A stretch of DNA of 64,000 bases from Streptomyces uncialis (lineage in GTDB: Bacteria > Actinomycetota > Actinomycetes > Streptomycetales > Streptomycetaceae), in contig NZ_CP109583.1 of assembly GCF_036250755.1 (NCBI RefSeq), positions 2,852,001 to 2,916,000 on the forward strand. The letters are read 5' to 3'. A program made the translations under genes and the position numbers. The notes below the pieces were generated by a model, which did not search any database, had not been told where the DNA came from, and was given only the letters and a program-made list of their open reading frames with translations. Shown here piece by piece: positions 25,418 through 34,673 of this stretch (within the stretch, counting starts at the first letter, position 1; each line of letters opens with the position of its first letter).

Positions 25418-25594
25418 CCCCTGCGGGAGCCTGAGCGGGCGGGCGTCGGGGTCCGCTCGGGTACCCGGTCCAGCGGGCGTCAGGGACCTCCGCCCAGTCA
25501 CCCGGACCGATGGGGGTCGGAAACCGCCACCGGGATGCCCAGGGCCGCTGGAGGCCGGGAACCGCGTCCCGGGCGGCGGGAACCGGCGGGGTCC

Positions 25595-27019
25595 TCAGAA
25601 GCCGCCGCCGAAGTCCCCTCCCCCGCCGCCCCCGCCGAAGTCGCCGCCGCCGTCCCCGAAGCCACCGCCGCCGAAGTCGTCCGGGCTGAAGTCCGCGCCG
25701 GACACCTCACCGCCGTCGTACCCCGCGCCCGGCCCGAAGTCGCCGTAGCCGGAACCGTAGTCCGCCGCGTACGCGGGACTCGCCATCATCCCGCCGAGCA
25801 TCGTGCCCACCAGCAGCGTGGGCAGCAGACCCGCGGCGAAGTAACCGCCCGCCCACGGCCCGTACGCCGGGCCCGCGTCGTAGTACGGACGGCGGCCGTG
25901 CTCCGTGTCGACCTCGCGGATCATCGGCTCGGCGCCCTCCCGCAGCCGGGCCGCGTCCGCCGCGCACACCGGCACCTCGCGTTCGGCCCCGCCCGCGGGC
26001 GCCCAGCGGACGTCCTCGGTGGACGGACCGTGCCGCGGGTCGAAGAAACAGGGGCCCCGGCGCTCCGGGACCGGACGGCCCGCGCGGCGGGCGGCGAGCA
26101 CCGCCAGCGAGAATCTGCCGTCCTCCAGCGCCCCGGTCACCGGCCGTACGTCCTCCGGGCGCCGGGCGGCGGCCATGGAGGACTTCGCCTTCTCGTACGC
26201 GTCGAGCGCGTGCTCGTAGTCACCGCGCATCGCGTCGTCCGCGCCCGCCTCGGCCGGATGGAAGTCCAGCCGGTCCAGTTCCTCGCCGAACGCGGTGATG
26301 TCCTCGTCCACCACCACCCGCAGCTTGTCCAGCGCGGCCCGCTGCTCCTCCTCATGACGGCGGCGGTTGCGCCGGGACACCGCGTACAGGCCCGCGCCGC
26401 CCAGCACCACGAGGGTGCCGACACCGATCACCGTGCCGGTCGGGAACGACGAACCGGGGTCCCCGCCCCAGGAGGCGGGCGCGCTGCCGCGGGCCGTGGG
26501 CAGCGCCCGGTCCACGAAGTCGTTCAGCTGCGCGTTCGCGGAGGCGTCGCCCTCGACGCTGCGCACCAGGTTCCCCACGGCGGTGCGCGACATCACGGCG
26601 CTGTCGGCGTGGGCGTCGAAGCGGTCACCGAGGCGCACCGCGTACACCCCGGTGATCCCGGTGTCCGTCCGCAGATCGGTGAAGAGGTTCTTGGTGGGGA
26701 AGTCCGCGGGCAGCACCGCGACGAAGACCGGTTTGCCGGCGTCCTCGATCTTCTTCGTGAGGGCGTCCGCGTCCGCGGTGGAGAGCTGGCCCGACGCCGC
26801 CGGATCGACGTAGACGGGGCTCTCGCGCAGCGCGTCCGCGACGACGGCGATATCGGTGGCGGTGACGGCCACCGGGGCACCACGGGCGGCCGGAGGGGCG
26901 GCCTCGGCGGCGGCGGCCGGGGCCGACAGGGTGAGCACCACGGGCAGCACGGCCGCGGAGATCAGGGCGAGCGCCGGGCCCCGGAGTGACCGGAGTCCTC
27001 GCGACAGAACGGCGTCCAT
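25595..27019 (-). CDS. Membrane protein with extracytoplasmic domain and Gly-rich tail
   Basis: 474 aa from ATG 27019 (GAGGG just upstream); an in-frame GTG at 27052 would add 11 residues. Signal or anchor helix ALALISAAVLPVVLTLSAPAAAA. An extracytoplasmic domain at about 45-175 (TDIAVVADALRESPVYVDPAA...) resembles the TPM-like domain of actinobacterial membrane proteins. A TM helix TGTVIGVGTLVVLGGAGLYAV at about 190-212 is followed by a coiled, charged cytoplasmic region (RRNRRRHEEEQRAALDKLRVVVDEDI) and a segment with Cys (GPCFFDPRHG, VPVCAADAARL). A second hydrophobic stretch LLPTLLVGTMLGGMM leads to the tail GGGFGDGGGDFGGGGGGGDF. Function unknown. Confidence 0.8.
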   Translation of the reverse strand: MDAVLSRGLRSLRGPALALISAAVLPVVLTLSAPAAAAEAAPPAARGAPVAVTATDIAVVADALRESPVYVDPAASGQLSTADADALTKKIEDAGKPVFVAVLPADFPTKNLFTDLRTDTGITGVYAVRLGDRFDAHADSAVMSRTAVGNLVRSVEGDASANAQLNDFVDRALPTARGSAPASWGGDPGSSFPTGTVIGVGTLVVLGGAGLYAVSRRNRRRHEEEQRAALDKLRVVVDEDITAFGEELDRLDFHPAEAGADDAMRGDYEHALDAYEKAKSSMAAARRPEDVRPVTGALEDGRFSLAVLAARRAGRPVPERRGPCFFDPRHGPSTEDVRWAPAGGAEREVPVCAADAARLREGAEPMIREVDTEHGRRPYYDAGPAYGPWAGGYFAAGLLPTLLVGTMLGGMMASPAYAADYGSGYGDFGPGAGYDGGEVSGADFSPDDFGGGGFGDGGGDFGGGGGGGDFGGGF

Positions 27020-27091
27020 ACCCTCGACGCTACCCGATGTGCCCGTTGTCACCCTGATGGAGCGGATTCACCGTATTGGTCCGACCACGGT

Positions 27092-27119
27092 CCCGGGGTG
27101 CCCGCGCGGGCACCCCGGG
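27092..27119 (-). terminator. Palindromic terminator downstream of cimA
   Basis: CCCGGGGTGCCCGC followed directly by GCGGGCACCCCGGG is a perfect 28-bp palindrome, 21 bp after the cimA stop on the transcribed (minus) strand and upstream of the next minus-strand gene. Confidence 0.7.
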
Positions 27120-27140
27120 GGGGGCGGGACTGCTCGCGGG

Positions 27141-28742
27141 CTACTCCGTCGGCTCGACGCCCGCGCGCAGCAGGCCGTAGGTGTAGGCGTCCTCCAGGGC
27201 CTGCCAGGACGCGGCGATGACGTTGTCCGCGACACCGACCGTCGACCAGTCGGCCTCGCCGTCACCCGTGGAGATCAGGACCCGGGTCGTGGACTGGGTG
27301 CCGTGGCGGCCCTCCAGGATGCGGACCTTGTAGTCCACCAGCTCGAACTTGGCCAGCTGCGGGTACAGCCGCTCCAGGGCGACCCGCAGCGCGCGGTCCA
27401 GCGCGTTGACCGGGCCGTTGCCCTCGGCGGTGGCGACGATCCGCTCGCCCTTGGCCCAGAGCTTCACGGTGGCCTCGTTGGCGTGGCTGCCGTCGGGCCG
27501 GTCCTCGGTGATCGCGCGCCAGGACTCCGTACGGAAGTAGCGGCGGGCCCGGCCCTCCGCCTCCTCGCGCAGCAGCAGCTCGAACGACGCGTCGGCCGCC
27601 TCGTAGGTGTAGCCCTTCAGCTCGCGTTCCTTGACCCGGTCGACGACCCGGCCGATCAGCTCGCGGTCGCCGCCGAGATCGACGCCGAGCTCCTTGCCCT
27701 TCAGCTCGATGGAGGCCCGCCCGGCCATGTCGGAGACGAGCATCCGGATGCGGTTGCCCACCAGCTCCGGGTCGATGTGCTGGTACAGGTCCGGGTCGAC
27801 CTTGATCGCGGAGGCGTGCAGTCCGGCCTTGTGCGCGAACGCGGAGACGCCCACGTACGGCTGATGGGTGGCGGGCGTGAGGTTGACGACCTCAGCGATC
27901 GCGTGGGAGACCCGGGTCATCTCCTTGAGCTTGCCCTCGGGCAGCACCTGGCGGCCGTACTTCAGCTCCAGGGCGGCGACCACCGGGAAGAGGTTGGCGT
28001 TGCCGACGCGCTCCCCGTAGCCGTTCGCCGTGCACTGCACATGGGTGGCGCCCGCGTCGACGGCGGCGAGGGTGTTGGCGACCGCGCAGCCCGTGTCGTC
28101 CTGCGCGTGGATGCCGAGCCGGGCGCCGGTGTCGGCGAGGACCGTGGCGACCACGGCGTGGATCTGGGCGGGGAGCATGCCGCCGTTGGTGTCGCACAGG
28201 ACGACGACGTCCGCGCCCGCGTCGCTCGCGGTGCGGACCACGGCCTTCGCGTACTGCGGGTTGGCACGGTAGCCGTCGAAGAAGTGCTCGCAGTCGATGA
28301 ACACCCGGCGGCCCTGGGCGACCAGGTGGGAGACGGTGTCGCGGACCATCTCCAGGTTCTCCTCCAGGGTGGTCCGCAGGGCCAGTTCCACATGGCGGTC
28401 ATGGGCCTTGGCGACCAGCGTGATCACCGGGGCACCGGACTCCAGCAGCGCCCTGACCTGCGGGTCCTCGGATGCCTTGGCTCCGGCGCGGCGGGTCGCG
28501 CCGAAGGCGACGAGCTGGGCGCTGCCGAAGGTGATCTCCTGCTGGGCGCGGGCGAAGAACTCGGTGTCGCGGGGGTTGGCACCCGGCCAGCCGCCCTCGA
28601 TGAACCCCACCCCGAAGTCGTCCAGGTGCCGGGCGATGGCCAGCTTGTCCGCCACCGTGAGGTTGATGCCCTCGCGCTGCGCTCCGTCGCGCAGGGTGGT
28701 GTCGAAGACGTGGAAGCTGTCGTCTGTGGGCTGACTGCTCAT
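27141..28742 (-). CDS. cimA: (R)-citramalate synthase
   Basis: 533 aa from ATG 28742 with AGGAG upstream. A DRE-TIM barrel covers residues about 8-290: FHVFDTTLRDGAQREGINLTV (catalytic Arg and metal Asp), FIEGGWPGANP, metal-binding HAQDDTGCAVANTLAAVDAG, and NGYGERVGNANL. A LeuA-type C-terminal regulatory domain follows from about 400 to the end (VDYKVRILEGRHGTQSTTRVLI). It condenses acetyl-CoA with pyruvate to (R)-citramalate, the entry to the threonine-independent route to 2-ketobutyrate and isoleucine. Length and the GGWPG motif separate it from 2-isopropylmalate synthase (LeuA). Expression is probably controlled by the leader peptide and terminator just upstream. Confidence 0.95.
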   Translation of the reverse strand: MSSQPTDDSFHVFDTTLRDGAQREGINLTVADKLAIARHLDDFGVGFIEGGWPGANPRDTEFFARAQQEITFGSAQLVAFGATRRAGAKASEDPQVRALLESGAPVITLVAKAHDRHVELALRTTLEENLEMVRDTVSHLVAQGRRVFIDCEHFFDGYRANPQYAKAVVRTASDAGADVVVLCDTNGGMLPAQIHAVVATVLADTGARLGIHAQDDTGCAVANTLAAVDAGATHVQCTANGYGERVGNANLFPVVAALELKYGRQVLPEGKLKEMTRVSHAIAEVVNLTPATHQPYVGVSAFAHKAGLHASAIKVDPDLYQHIDPELVGNRIRMLVSDMAGRASIELKGKELGVDLGGDRELIGRVVDRVKERELKGYTYEAADASFELLLREEAEGRARRYFRTESWRAITEDRPDGSHANEATVKLWAKGERIVATAEGNGPVNALDRALRVALERLYPQLAKFELVDYKVRILEGRHGTQSTTRVLISTGDGEADWSTVGVADNVIAASWQALEDAYTYGLLRAGVEPTE

Positions 28743-28846
28743 TGCGGGGTGACTCCTGTCGGGTGCGTGGCTCCGGAATACGTGGCTCCACTTGCCCCCA
28801 TCCTCGCGTGCTGGTCGCCTCCGGCGGGGTTTGGGTCCCGGAAACG

Positions 28847-28872
28847 AAAAAACCCCTCGCGGGTGCGAGAGG
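28847..28872 (-). terminator. Attenuator terminator in the cimA leader
   Basis: On the minus strand CCTCTCGC (28872-28865), loop ACCC, GCGAGGGG (28860-28853), then six U (28852-28847). An 8-bp stem with one G-U pair. It lies between the leader peptide and cimA, about 105 nt before the cimA start. Confidence 0.85.
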
Positions 28873-28922
28873 TCTGCGCGCGGGTCTGGGGCACGGGGCC
28901 GCTGACTGCCGGTTGTGCCGGA

Positions 28923-28964
28923 TCAGCGGTCCTGCGGACCGGCGCGCCTGTTGCCGATAATCAT
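28923..28964 (-). CDS. cimA leader peptide MIIGNRRAGPQDR
   Basis: A 13-codon frame: ATG ATT ATC GGC ... TGA. Tandem Ile codons (ATT is rare in this GC-rich genome) directly precede a U-tailed terminator 50 nt further on. CimA makes an isoleucine precursor, so ribosome stalling at the Ile codons under isoleucine shortage is the expected readout. No good ribosome binding site is visible. The 2D structure of the alternative antiterminator was not worked out. Confidence 0.75.
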   Translation of the reverse strand: MIIGNRRAGPQDR

Positions 28965-28981
28965 GGCGAACGAAAGCACGG

Positions 28982-28996
28982 GTGGCAGTGTGCCAC
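28982..28996. promoter_or_regulatory. 15-bp palindrome upstream of the cimA leader
   Basis: GTGGCA-GTG-TGCCAC, a 6-bp perfect dyad with a 3-bp centre, 17 bp upstream of the leader ATG. Candidate operator or promoter-proximal site; the protein is unknown. Confidence 0.4.
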
Positions 28997-29036
28997 AGTT
29001 CCTGGGCTGCCGTTCCCTGGTCTCACCACCTGGACG

Positions 29037-29616
29037 GATCGCCTTCGTTGGCGCCTTCGAGGTCCGTCCTGGTCGGCGCACTTGTTCCTGTGCCGTCGCT
29101 CGGTGGGTGCGCAGTTCCCCGCGCCCCTTGGGGGCGCTGCCCGCTTACCGTCGTTCTTCGGGTGCGGGCCGGTTCTCGTCTTTTGCGCAGTTCCCCGCGC
29201 CCCTTGGGGGGGGGCGCTGCCTGCCTGGTGTTGTCGGTCGGGTGCGGGTGCGCCCTCGTCTGTGCGCAGTTCCCCGCGCCCCTGGGCGCTGCCCGCTTGC
29301 CGTCGTTCTTCGGGTGCGGGCCGGTTCTCGTCTTTTGCGCAGTTCCCCGCGCCCCTTGGGGGGGGCGCTGCCTGCCTGGTGTTGTCGGTCGGGTGCGGGT
29401 GCGCCCTCGTCTGTGCGCAGTTCCCCGCGCCCCTGAGGCGCTGCCCCCTTGCCGTCGTGCTTCGGGTGCGGGCCGGTTCTCGTCTTTTGCGCAGTTCCCC
29501 GCGCCCCTTGGGGGGCGCTGCCTGCCTGGTGTTGTCGGTCGAGTGCGGGTGCGCCCTCGTCTGTGCGCAGTTCCCCGCGCCCCTGAGGCGCTGCCCGCTT
29601 GCGGTCGCTGTGCGGG
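29037..29616. repeat. Modular repeat array 3 with 152-bp higher-order repeats
   Basis: Begins with a left end GATCGCCTTCGTTGGCGCC at 29037. Core 20-mers (or the first 19 bases) start at 29109, 29185, 29264, 29337, 29415, 29489 and 29563, all in one orientation, 73-79 bp apart. Two spacer types alternate: one contains CTTCGGGTGCGGGCCGGTTC and the other CTGCCTGGTGTTGTCGGTCG. The pair therefore forms a tandem of about 152 bp repeated three times. No gene is seen. The array ends at the stop of the TetR gene, and its inverse counterpart lies on the other side of that gene. Confidence 0.85.
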
Positions 29617-30228
29617 TCAGGGGTGGGTGGGGGGCAGGGAGGTGTCCAGGTAGTCCTGGGTGTGGCGTAGGGCGTGGGCGCGGTCCGTGCCGCGCAGGCC
29701 GACCGCCACCGGGATGCTGAGCCCGTCGAGGAGGGCCCGCAGCCGCGTGGCGTACCGGTCGATGTCGAGGGAGCGGAAGTCGCCGTGCGAGACGCCTTCG
29801 GCGAGCAGGGCGACCAGGTCACGGTGCCAGGCGCTCTCGATGCGGACCTGCCGGTCACGGCTCTCGTCGCCGGCGCTCAGGGACCGGTTCCACACCTCCA
29901 GCCACAGCGTCCAGTGCGGGTCGCGGTGACCGTCGGGGAGATACAGGCCCACGAAGGCGTCGAGCCGTTCGCGGGGGGTGCCGGGATCGCTGAGGAGGCG
30001 GGCGCGTTCGGCGCCGAGACGGCCCTCGCTCCACTCCAGGGTGCGCAGCAGCAGTTCGTCCTTGGTGCGGAAGTAGTACAGGAGGTGGCCGCTGCTCATA
30101 CCGACCTCGGCACCGAGCGCGGCCATGGTCAGTTTCTCCAGGCCACGCTCGGCGATCATCGTCATGGCGGCGGCCAGTACGTCCTCGCGCGGCGGTGCGT
30201 GCTTGCGCGTACGGGCGTGACCGGCCAT
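29617..30228 (-). CDS. TetR family transcriptional regulator
   Basis: 203 aa from ATG 30228 with GAGGAG 8 nt upstream; the frame runs far upstream through the repeats and is not used there. N-terminal HTH at about 10-60 (DVLAAAMTMIAERGLEKLTMAALGAEVGMSSGHLLYYFRTKDELL) and a C-terminal BetI-like ligand domain (DPHWTLWLEVWNRSL). No obvious target gene is adjacent: it is enclosed by repeat arrays in opposite orientation (29037-29616 and about 30347-30636). Confidence 0.93.
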   Translation of the reverse strand: MAGHARTRKHAPPREDVLAAAMTMIAERGLEKLTMAALGAEVGMSSGHLLYYFRTKDELLLRTLEWSEGRLGAERARLLSDPGTPRERLDAFVGLYLPDGHRDPHWTLWLEVWNRSLSAGDESRDRQVRIESAWHRDLVALLAEGVSHGDFRSLDIDRYATRLRALLDGLSIPVAVGLRGTDRAHALRHTQDYLDTSLPPTHP

Positions 30229-30334
30229 GTAAGTGCTCCTCGGGTGCTCGGGTCCGGGGTATGGCCCGCGGCAGGGCCGGTCGGAGGGACTGCACCCGCC
30301 CCCCGCGAAGATGGTACGGGCGCCCACAAGACCG

Positions 30335-30640
30335 GAGGCGCCCCAAAGGGGCGCGGGGAACTGCGCGAGGACGAGAACCGGCCCGCACCCGAAGAACGAC
30401 CACAAGCGGGCAGCACCTCAGGGGCGCGGGGAACTGCGCAAAAGACGAGGGCGACCCCGCACCCGAAGAACGACCGCAAGAGCGCAGCATCCAGGGGCGC
30501 GGGGAACTGCGCACCCACCGAGCGACGCCACAGGAACAAGCGCGCCCACCCGGACAGCCCCAGAAGCGCGAGCGAAGGCGCCCCGCACAGGGGCAGGCGG
30601 CCCACCCGGACAGACCCAGAAGCGCAAGCGAAGGCGAAGC
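30335..30640. repeat. Modular repeat array 4 (inverse orientation)
   Basis: Inverse core 20-mers at 30347, 30420 and 30493, separated by 73 bp. Right ends of the type AGCGCAAGCGAAGGCG finish at about 30580 and 30636, shortly before the ilvE stop. Together with array 3 it makes an inverted pair around the TetR gene. 30229-30334 is the TetR upstream region. Confidence 0.85.
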
Positions 30641-30653
30641 CGCCCCGGAGGGA

Positions 30654-31739
<1,086 letters not shown>

Positions 31740-32002
31740 GGGTCGTTGTCCTTCACCGTAGGTTGTGAGGGCCGAGCTCCCGCCTGTCCGTTCGGCTCAC
31801 GCCCGCGCGTGACGATACTAGGACGTCCGAGCTTCACGGCATACGGGTCGGTACGTGACGTATGCGCGGCCCTGGTTCCGAGTATCGCGCGGTGCGGCCC
31901 CGTGACGGGAACGGCCCCGGGATCGATACCGGTACCGGCGGTCCGGCGGGGAGGGGCCGCCGGGCTGTCCGGTCCTGTCCGCGGGTGTCCGCGAGGACAG
32001 GA

Positions 32003-32036
32003 GAAGCCGCCGGGAACCTCACGGTCCGGCGGCTTC
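32003..32036 (-). terminator. Stem-loop terminator downstream of leuB
   Basis: GAAGCCGCCGG (32003-32013) and CCGGCGGCTTC (32026-32036) form an 11-bp perfect stem with a 12-nt loop, 57 bp after the leuB stop. No U-tract. Confidence 0.65.
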
Positions 32037-32093
32037 CGCCCCGGGGCGGACCCGGGGTTCCGGGGCCTGCCCCGGGACGTGTGACGCGCCGGG

Positions 32094-33134
32094 TCAGCCG
32101 GCTACGCGTGCGGCGAGCGCGTCACCGATCTCGTCGGTGGTGCGGGGGGTGCCGTCGCGCTCGGCGAGGTCGGCGGAGACGGCTTCCTCGATGCGCGCGG
32201 CCTCGGCCTCCTGGCCGAGGTGGCGCAGCAGGAGGGCGACCGAGAGGATCGTCGCGGTCGGGTCCGCCTTGCCCTGGCCCGCGATGTCGGGCGCGGAGCC
32301 GTGGACCGGCTCGAACATCGACGGGAAGGTGCCCGTCGGGTTGATGTTGCCGGAGGCGGCGAGGCCGATCCCGCCGCTGACGGCGGCGGCCAGGTCGGTG
32401 AGGATGTCGCCGAAGAGGTTGTCGGTGACGATCACGTCGAAGCGCTCGGGCTGGGTGACGAAGAAGATCGTCGCGGCGTCGACGTGCAGATAGTCGGTGG
32501 TGACGTCCGGGTACTCGGCGGCGACCTTGTCGAAGGTGTTCTTCCAGAGGTGACCGGCGTAGACGAGGACGTTGTTCTTGTGGACCAGCGTCAGCTTCTT
32601 GCGGGGGCGGGCGTTCGCACGCTCGAAGGCGTCACGGACGACGCGCTCCACCCCGTAGGCGGTGTTGAGGCTGACCTCGGTGGCGACCTCGGCGGGCGTA
32701 CCGGTGCGCAGCGAGCCGCCGTTGCCGGTGTACGGACCCTCGGTGCCCTCACGGACCACGACGAAGTCGATCTCGGGGCGGCCCGCGAGCGGGGTCGCGG
32801 TGTTCGGGAAGAGCTTCGAGGGGCGCAGGTTGATGTAGTGGTCGAACGCGAAGCGGAGCTTCAGCAGCAGACCGCGCTCCAGGACGCCGGAGGGCACCGA
32901 GGGGTCGCCGATCGCGCCGAGCAGGATCGCGTCGTGCCCCTTGAGGGACTCCAGCTCCGCTTCGGGGAGGGTCTCCCCGGTGCGGTGCCAGCGCTGGGCG
33001 CCGAGGTCGTACTCCTTGGTCTCCAGCTTCACATCCTCGGGGAGGACGACTTTGAGGACCTTGAGCCCCTGGGCCACGACCTCCTGGCCGATACCGTCAC
33101 CGGGGATCACTGCGAGATTGATGCTGCGAGACAT
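32094..33134 (-). CDS. leuB: 3-isopropylmalate dehydrogenase
   Basis: 346 aa from ATG 33134 ([20 protein letters not shown]); the upstream frame adds nothing conserved. NAD- and Mg2+-dependent beta-decarboxylating dehydrogenase. Features are the N-terminal [23 protein letters not shown], catalytic Lys in [12 protein letters not shown], the metal Asp region [15 protein letters not shown] and the C-terminal NAD-binding [16 protein letters not shown]. Length (about 345) is that of the actinobacterial type. It acts in leucine synthesis, and the same enzyme family serves the citramalate branch started by CimA nearby. Confidence 0.95.
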   Translation of the reverse strand: MSRSINLAVIPGDGIGQEVVAQGLKVLKVVLPEDVKLETKEYDLGAQRWHRTGETLPEAELESLKGHDAILLGAIGDPSVPSGVLERGLLLKLRFAFDHYINLRPSKLFPNTATPLAGRPEIDFVVVREGTEGPYTGNGGSLRTGTPAEVATEVSLNTAYGVERVVRDAFERANARPRKKLTLVHKNNVLVYAGHLWKNTFDKVAAEYPDVTTDYLHVDAATIFFVTQPERFDVIVTDNLFGDILTDLAAAVSGGIGLAASGNINPTGTFPSMFEPVHGSAPDIAGQGKADPTATILSVALLLRHLGQEAEAARIEEAVSADLAERDGTPRTTDEIGDALAARVAG

Positions 33135-33247
33135 GCGCCGCACCCTACTCCCCGTCCCATGTGATGACATGGCATGTCCGTCATTCGGACAGCCCGGTTC
33201 GGCGGCCCCGGGCGCGGGTCACGGGGACCCGCGTCGCGCCGGGCGTT

Positions 33248-33373
33248 TCAGTGTCCGGTGGAGCCGCCGTTGTCGCGGCGGTCCAGCGCGCGCTGGAGGG
33301 CGGCGGCGGCGTTCTTGCGCTCGGACTCGTTCGTACGGGGGTGACGGACTCGGCGGACGGTCGTGTCGTTCAT
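33248..33373 (-). CDS. 41-aa basic small protein, unknown function
   Basis: ATG at 33373 with a strong AAGGAG 9 nt upstream, TGA at 33250-33248. It starts MNDTTVRRVRHPRTNESERK, continues with an Ala-rich helix (NAAAALQRALDRRD) and ends GGSTGH. Arg-rich and probably largely helical; no domain recognised. It lies 113 bp upstream of leuB on the same strand but does not resemble a leader peptide (no Leu run). The good ribosome binding site is the main evidence. Confidence 0.65.
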   Translation of the reverse strand: MNDTTVRRVRHPRTNESERKNAAAALQRALDRRDNGGSTGH

Positions 33374-33498
33374 GGTGATCTGCTCCTTGGCGTCCGTGAA
33401 GCACGGAGAGGGTCGCACGGGAATGAGGAGTCACCGAGATGAGGGCGGGGAGCTGACGCCGCGGGGATCACCCGCGATGGCGACGCTCACAACCGCGT

Positions 33499-33514
33499 CC
33501 GCTCGATCGAGCGG
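33499..33514. promoter_or_regulatory. 16-bp perfect palindrome
   Basis: CCGCTCGATCGAGCGG, about 125 bp upstream of the 41-aa gene. Candidate operator. The surrounding 33374-33654 is otherwise without a gene and is AT-richer near 33530-33600, consistent with promoters. Confidence 0.4.
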
Positions 33515-33654
33515 TATGTTCGGCTCCTACAACGCTAAGGGAGGAGCGCGCTTCTGTCCCTACAAGTAGTCGGACTTCCTACTATCTGAGACGGGTTCAG
33601 CGTTCTCGCAGGTGGGAGAGGTGTGGGCCCCGCCACATCGGTGCCGGAACGGCG

Positions 33655-33703
33655 ACGCGTGTGCCGCCGCACCCCCGGATCGAGGGCGCGGCGGCACACG
33701 CGT
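33655..33703. terminator. 16-bp stem terminator
   Basis: ACGCGTGTGCCGCCGC (33655-33670) pairs perfectly with GCGGCGGCACACGCGT (33688-33703), 17-nt loop. It lies downstream of the secreted triple-repeat gene on the minus strand. Confidence 0.8.
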
Positions 33704-33782
33704 GACGTTCAGTGCGGGCCGCTCCGTGCGGGGCGTGGCGGCCGGGCGGGGCCGGGGCGGGTACCGCGGCCCCGGTGACCGG

Positions 33783-34286
33783 TCAGAAGGCTTGCAGGAA
33801 GTACTTGGTGCGGAAGCCGCTGACGGAGCAGTCGAGGGTGCTCATCGTGCTCGTGTACGTGAAGCCCGAGGGAATGGAGCAGGCCCAGATCCCGGTGGCG
33901 GGCGCGCGCAGGAAGTACTTGGTACGGAAACCGCTGACCGAGCAGTCCAGGCTGTTCTGCACACTGCTGTAGGTGAACCCGGTGGGGATCGTGCACGCCC
34001 AGAGGCTGTCCGTGGGCGGCTGGACGAAGTACTGGGTCCGGAAGCCGGTCCCTCCGCAGCTCAGGGTGTTCTGGGTGTCGCTGTACGTGTAGCCGGGCGG
34101 GATGCTGCAGGACCAGAATCCCGCTGCCGCCCCGGTCGGGCCCGCGGCGGCGGCCGGGCGGCTGTCGGCGGGCCGCTCGGAGGAGGGTGCCGAGGCCGAC
34201 GCGGCGGTCGGGAACAGCCCGGCGGCCACCATCGCGGCCGCGGCGCCGGAACCGAGCAGGAGCGTGCGGAGTCTCGATCGGATCAT
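33783..34286 (-). CDS. Secreted protein with three 40-aa two-Cys repeats
   Basis: 167 aa from ATG 34286 (AGGAGT about 9 nt upstream). Sec signal MIRSRLRTLLLGSGAAAAMV ending near ASA at about 36. After a short Ala/Pro/Ser linker, the mature part is three tandem repeats of about 38-40 residues. They begin FWSCSIPPGYTYSDTQNTL, LWACTIPTGFTYSSVQNSL and IWACSIPSGFTYTSTMSTL, and each ends C-x5-GFRT(Q/K)YF. Every repeat has two Cys, so each may form one disulphide. I do not recognise the family. The regular W-x-C ... C ... GFRTxYF pattern suggests a small beta-repeat for binding a surface or polymer, which is inference. Its own terminator follows. Confidence 0.8.
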   Translation of the reverse strand: MIRSRLRTLLLGSGAAAAMVAAGLFPTAASASAPSSERPADSRPAAAAGPTGAAAGFWSCSIPPGYTYSDTQNTLSCGGTGFRTQYFVQPPTDSLWACTIPTGFTYSSVQNSLDCSVSGFRTKYFLRAPATGIWACSIPSGFTYTSTMSTLDCSVSGFRTKYFLQAF

Positions 34287-34673
34287 GGGTGAGGCACTCC
34301 TAGTTGGTCGCACTTCGGACGGAACCAACGGATCGGGCCGCCGGATCGTCCCTCGCTCCGGCGGCCGCAGAACGTGCGTCCGAATGCTCACAGCTGCCCA
34401 GGGCGGCCACAAGGGCGGGCCCGGGTGCCAGACCGCTTCCGGCCGTTCCTGGCGACCGGCCGCGCGGGTGTGCGCAGGTGGGACCGGTGCGGGGCGCGGC
34501 ACCTCGACCCGAACCGCACTTCCGCCGGAAGAGGCCCGAAGCGACCGGTGACAGGGCCCCCGCGCGGTGCATGCCGGCGGGGCCGGCGGGCCGGAGCGGT
34601 GCACAGGAGTCGTCGGTGGTCACCGGCGGCCCTCACCGACCGCCGGCCCCACCGGCACCTTCCGGGGCGCCTT
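34287..34673. other. Non-coding gap
   Basis: About 390 bp between two minus-strand genes. It contains the ribosome binding site of the secreted gene and several GC-rich inverted repeats (for example near 34612-34665), but I see no gene, operator or clear promoter. Confidence 0.4.

Noticed and set aside
27141..28742. 2-isopropylmalate synthase (LeuA) as identity of the cimA gene
   Set aside because: The N-terminal motif set and length match the CimA subgroup, and an Ile-Ile leader rather than a Leu leader precedes it.
33248..33373. Leucine leader peptide for leuB
   Set aside because: The 41-aa frame has no Leu run and no terminator follows it before leuB.
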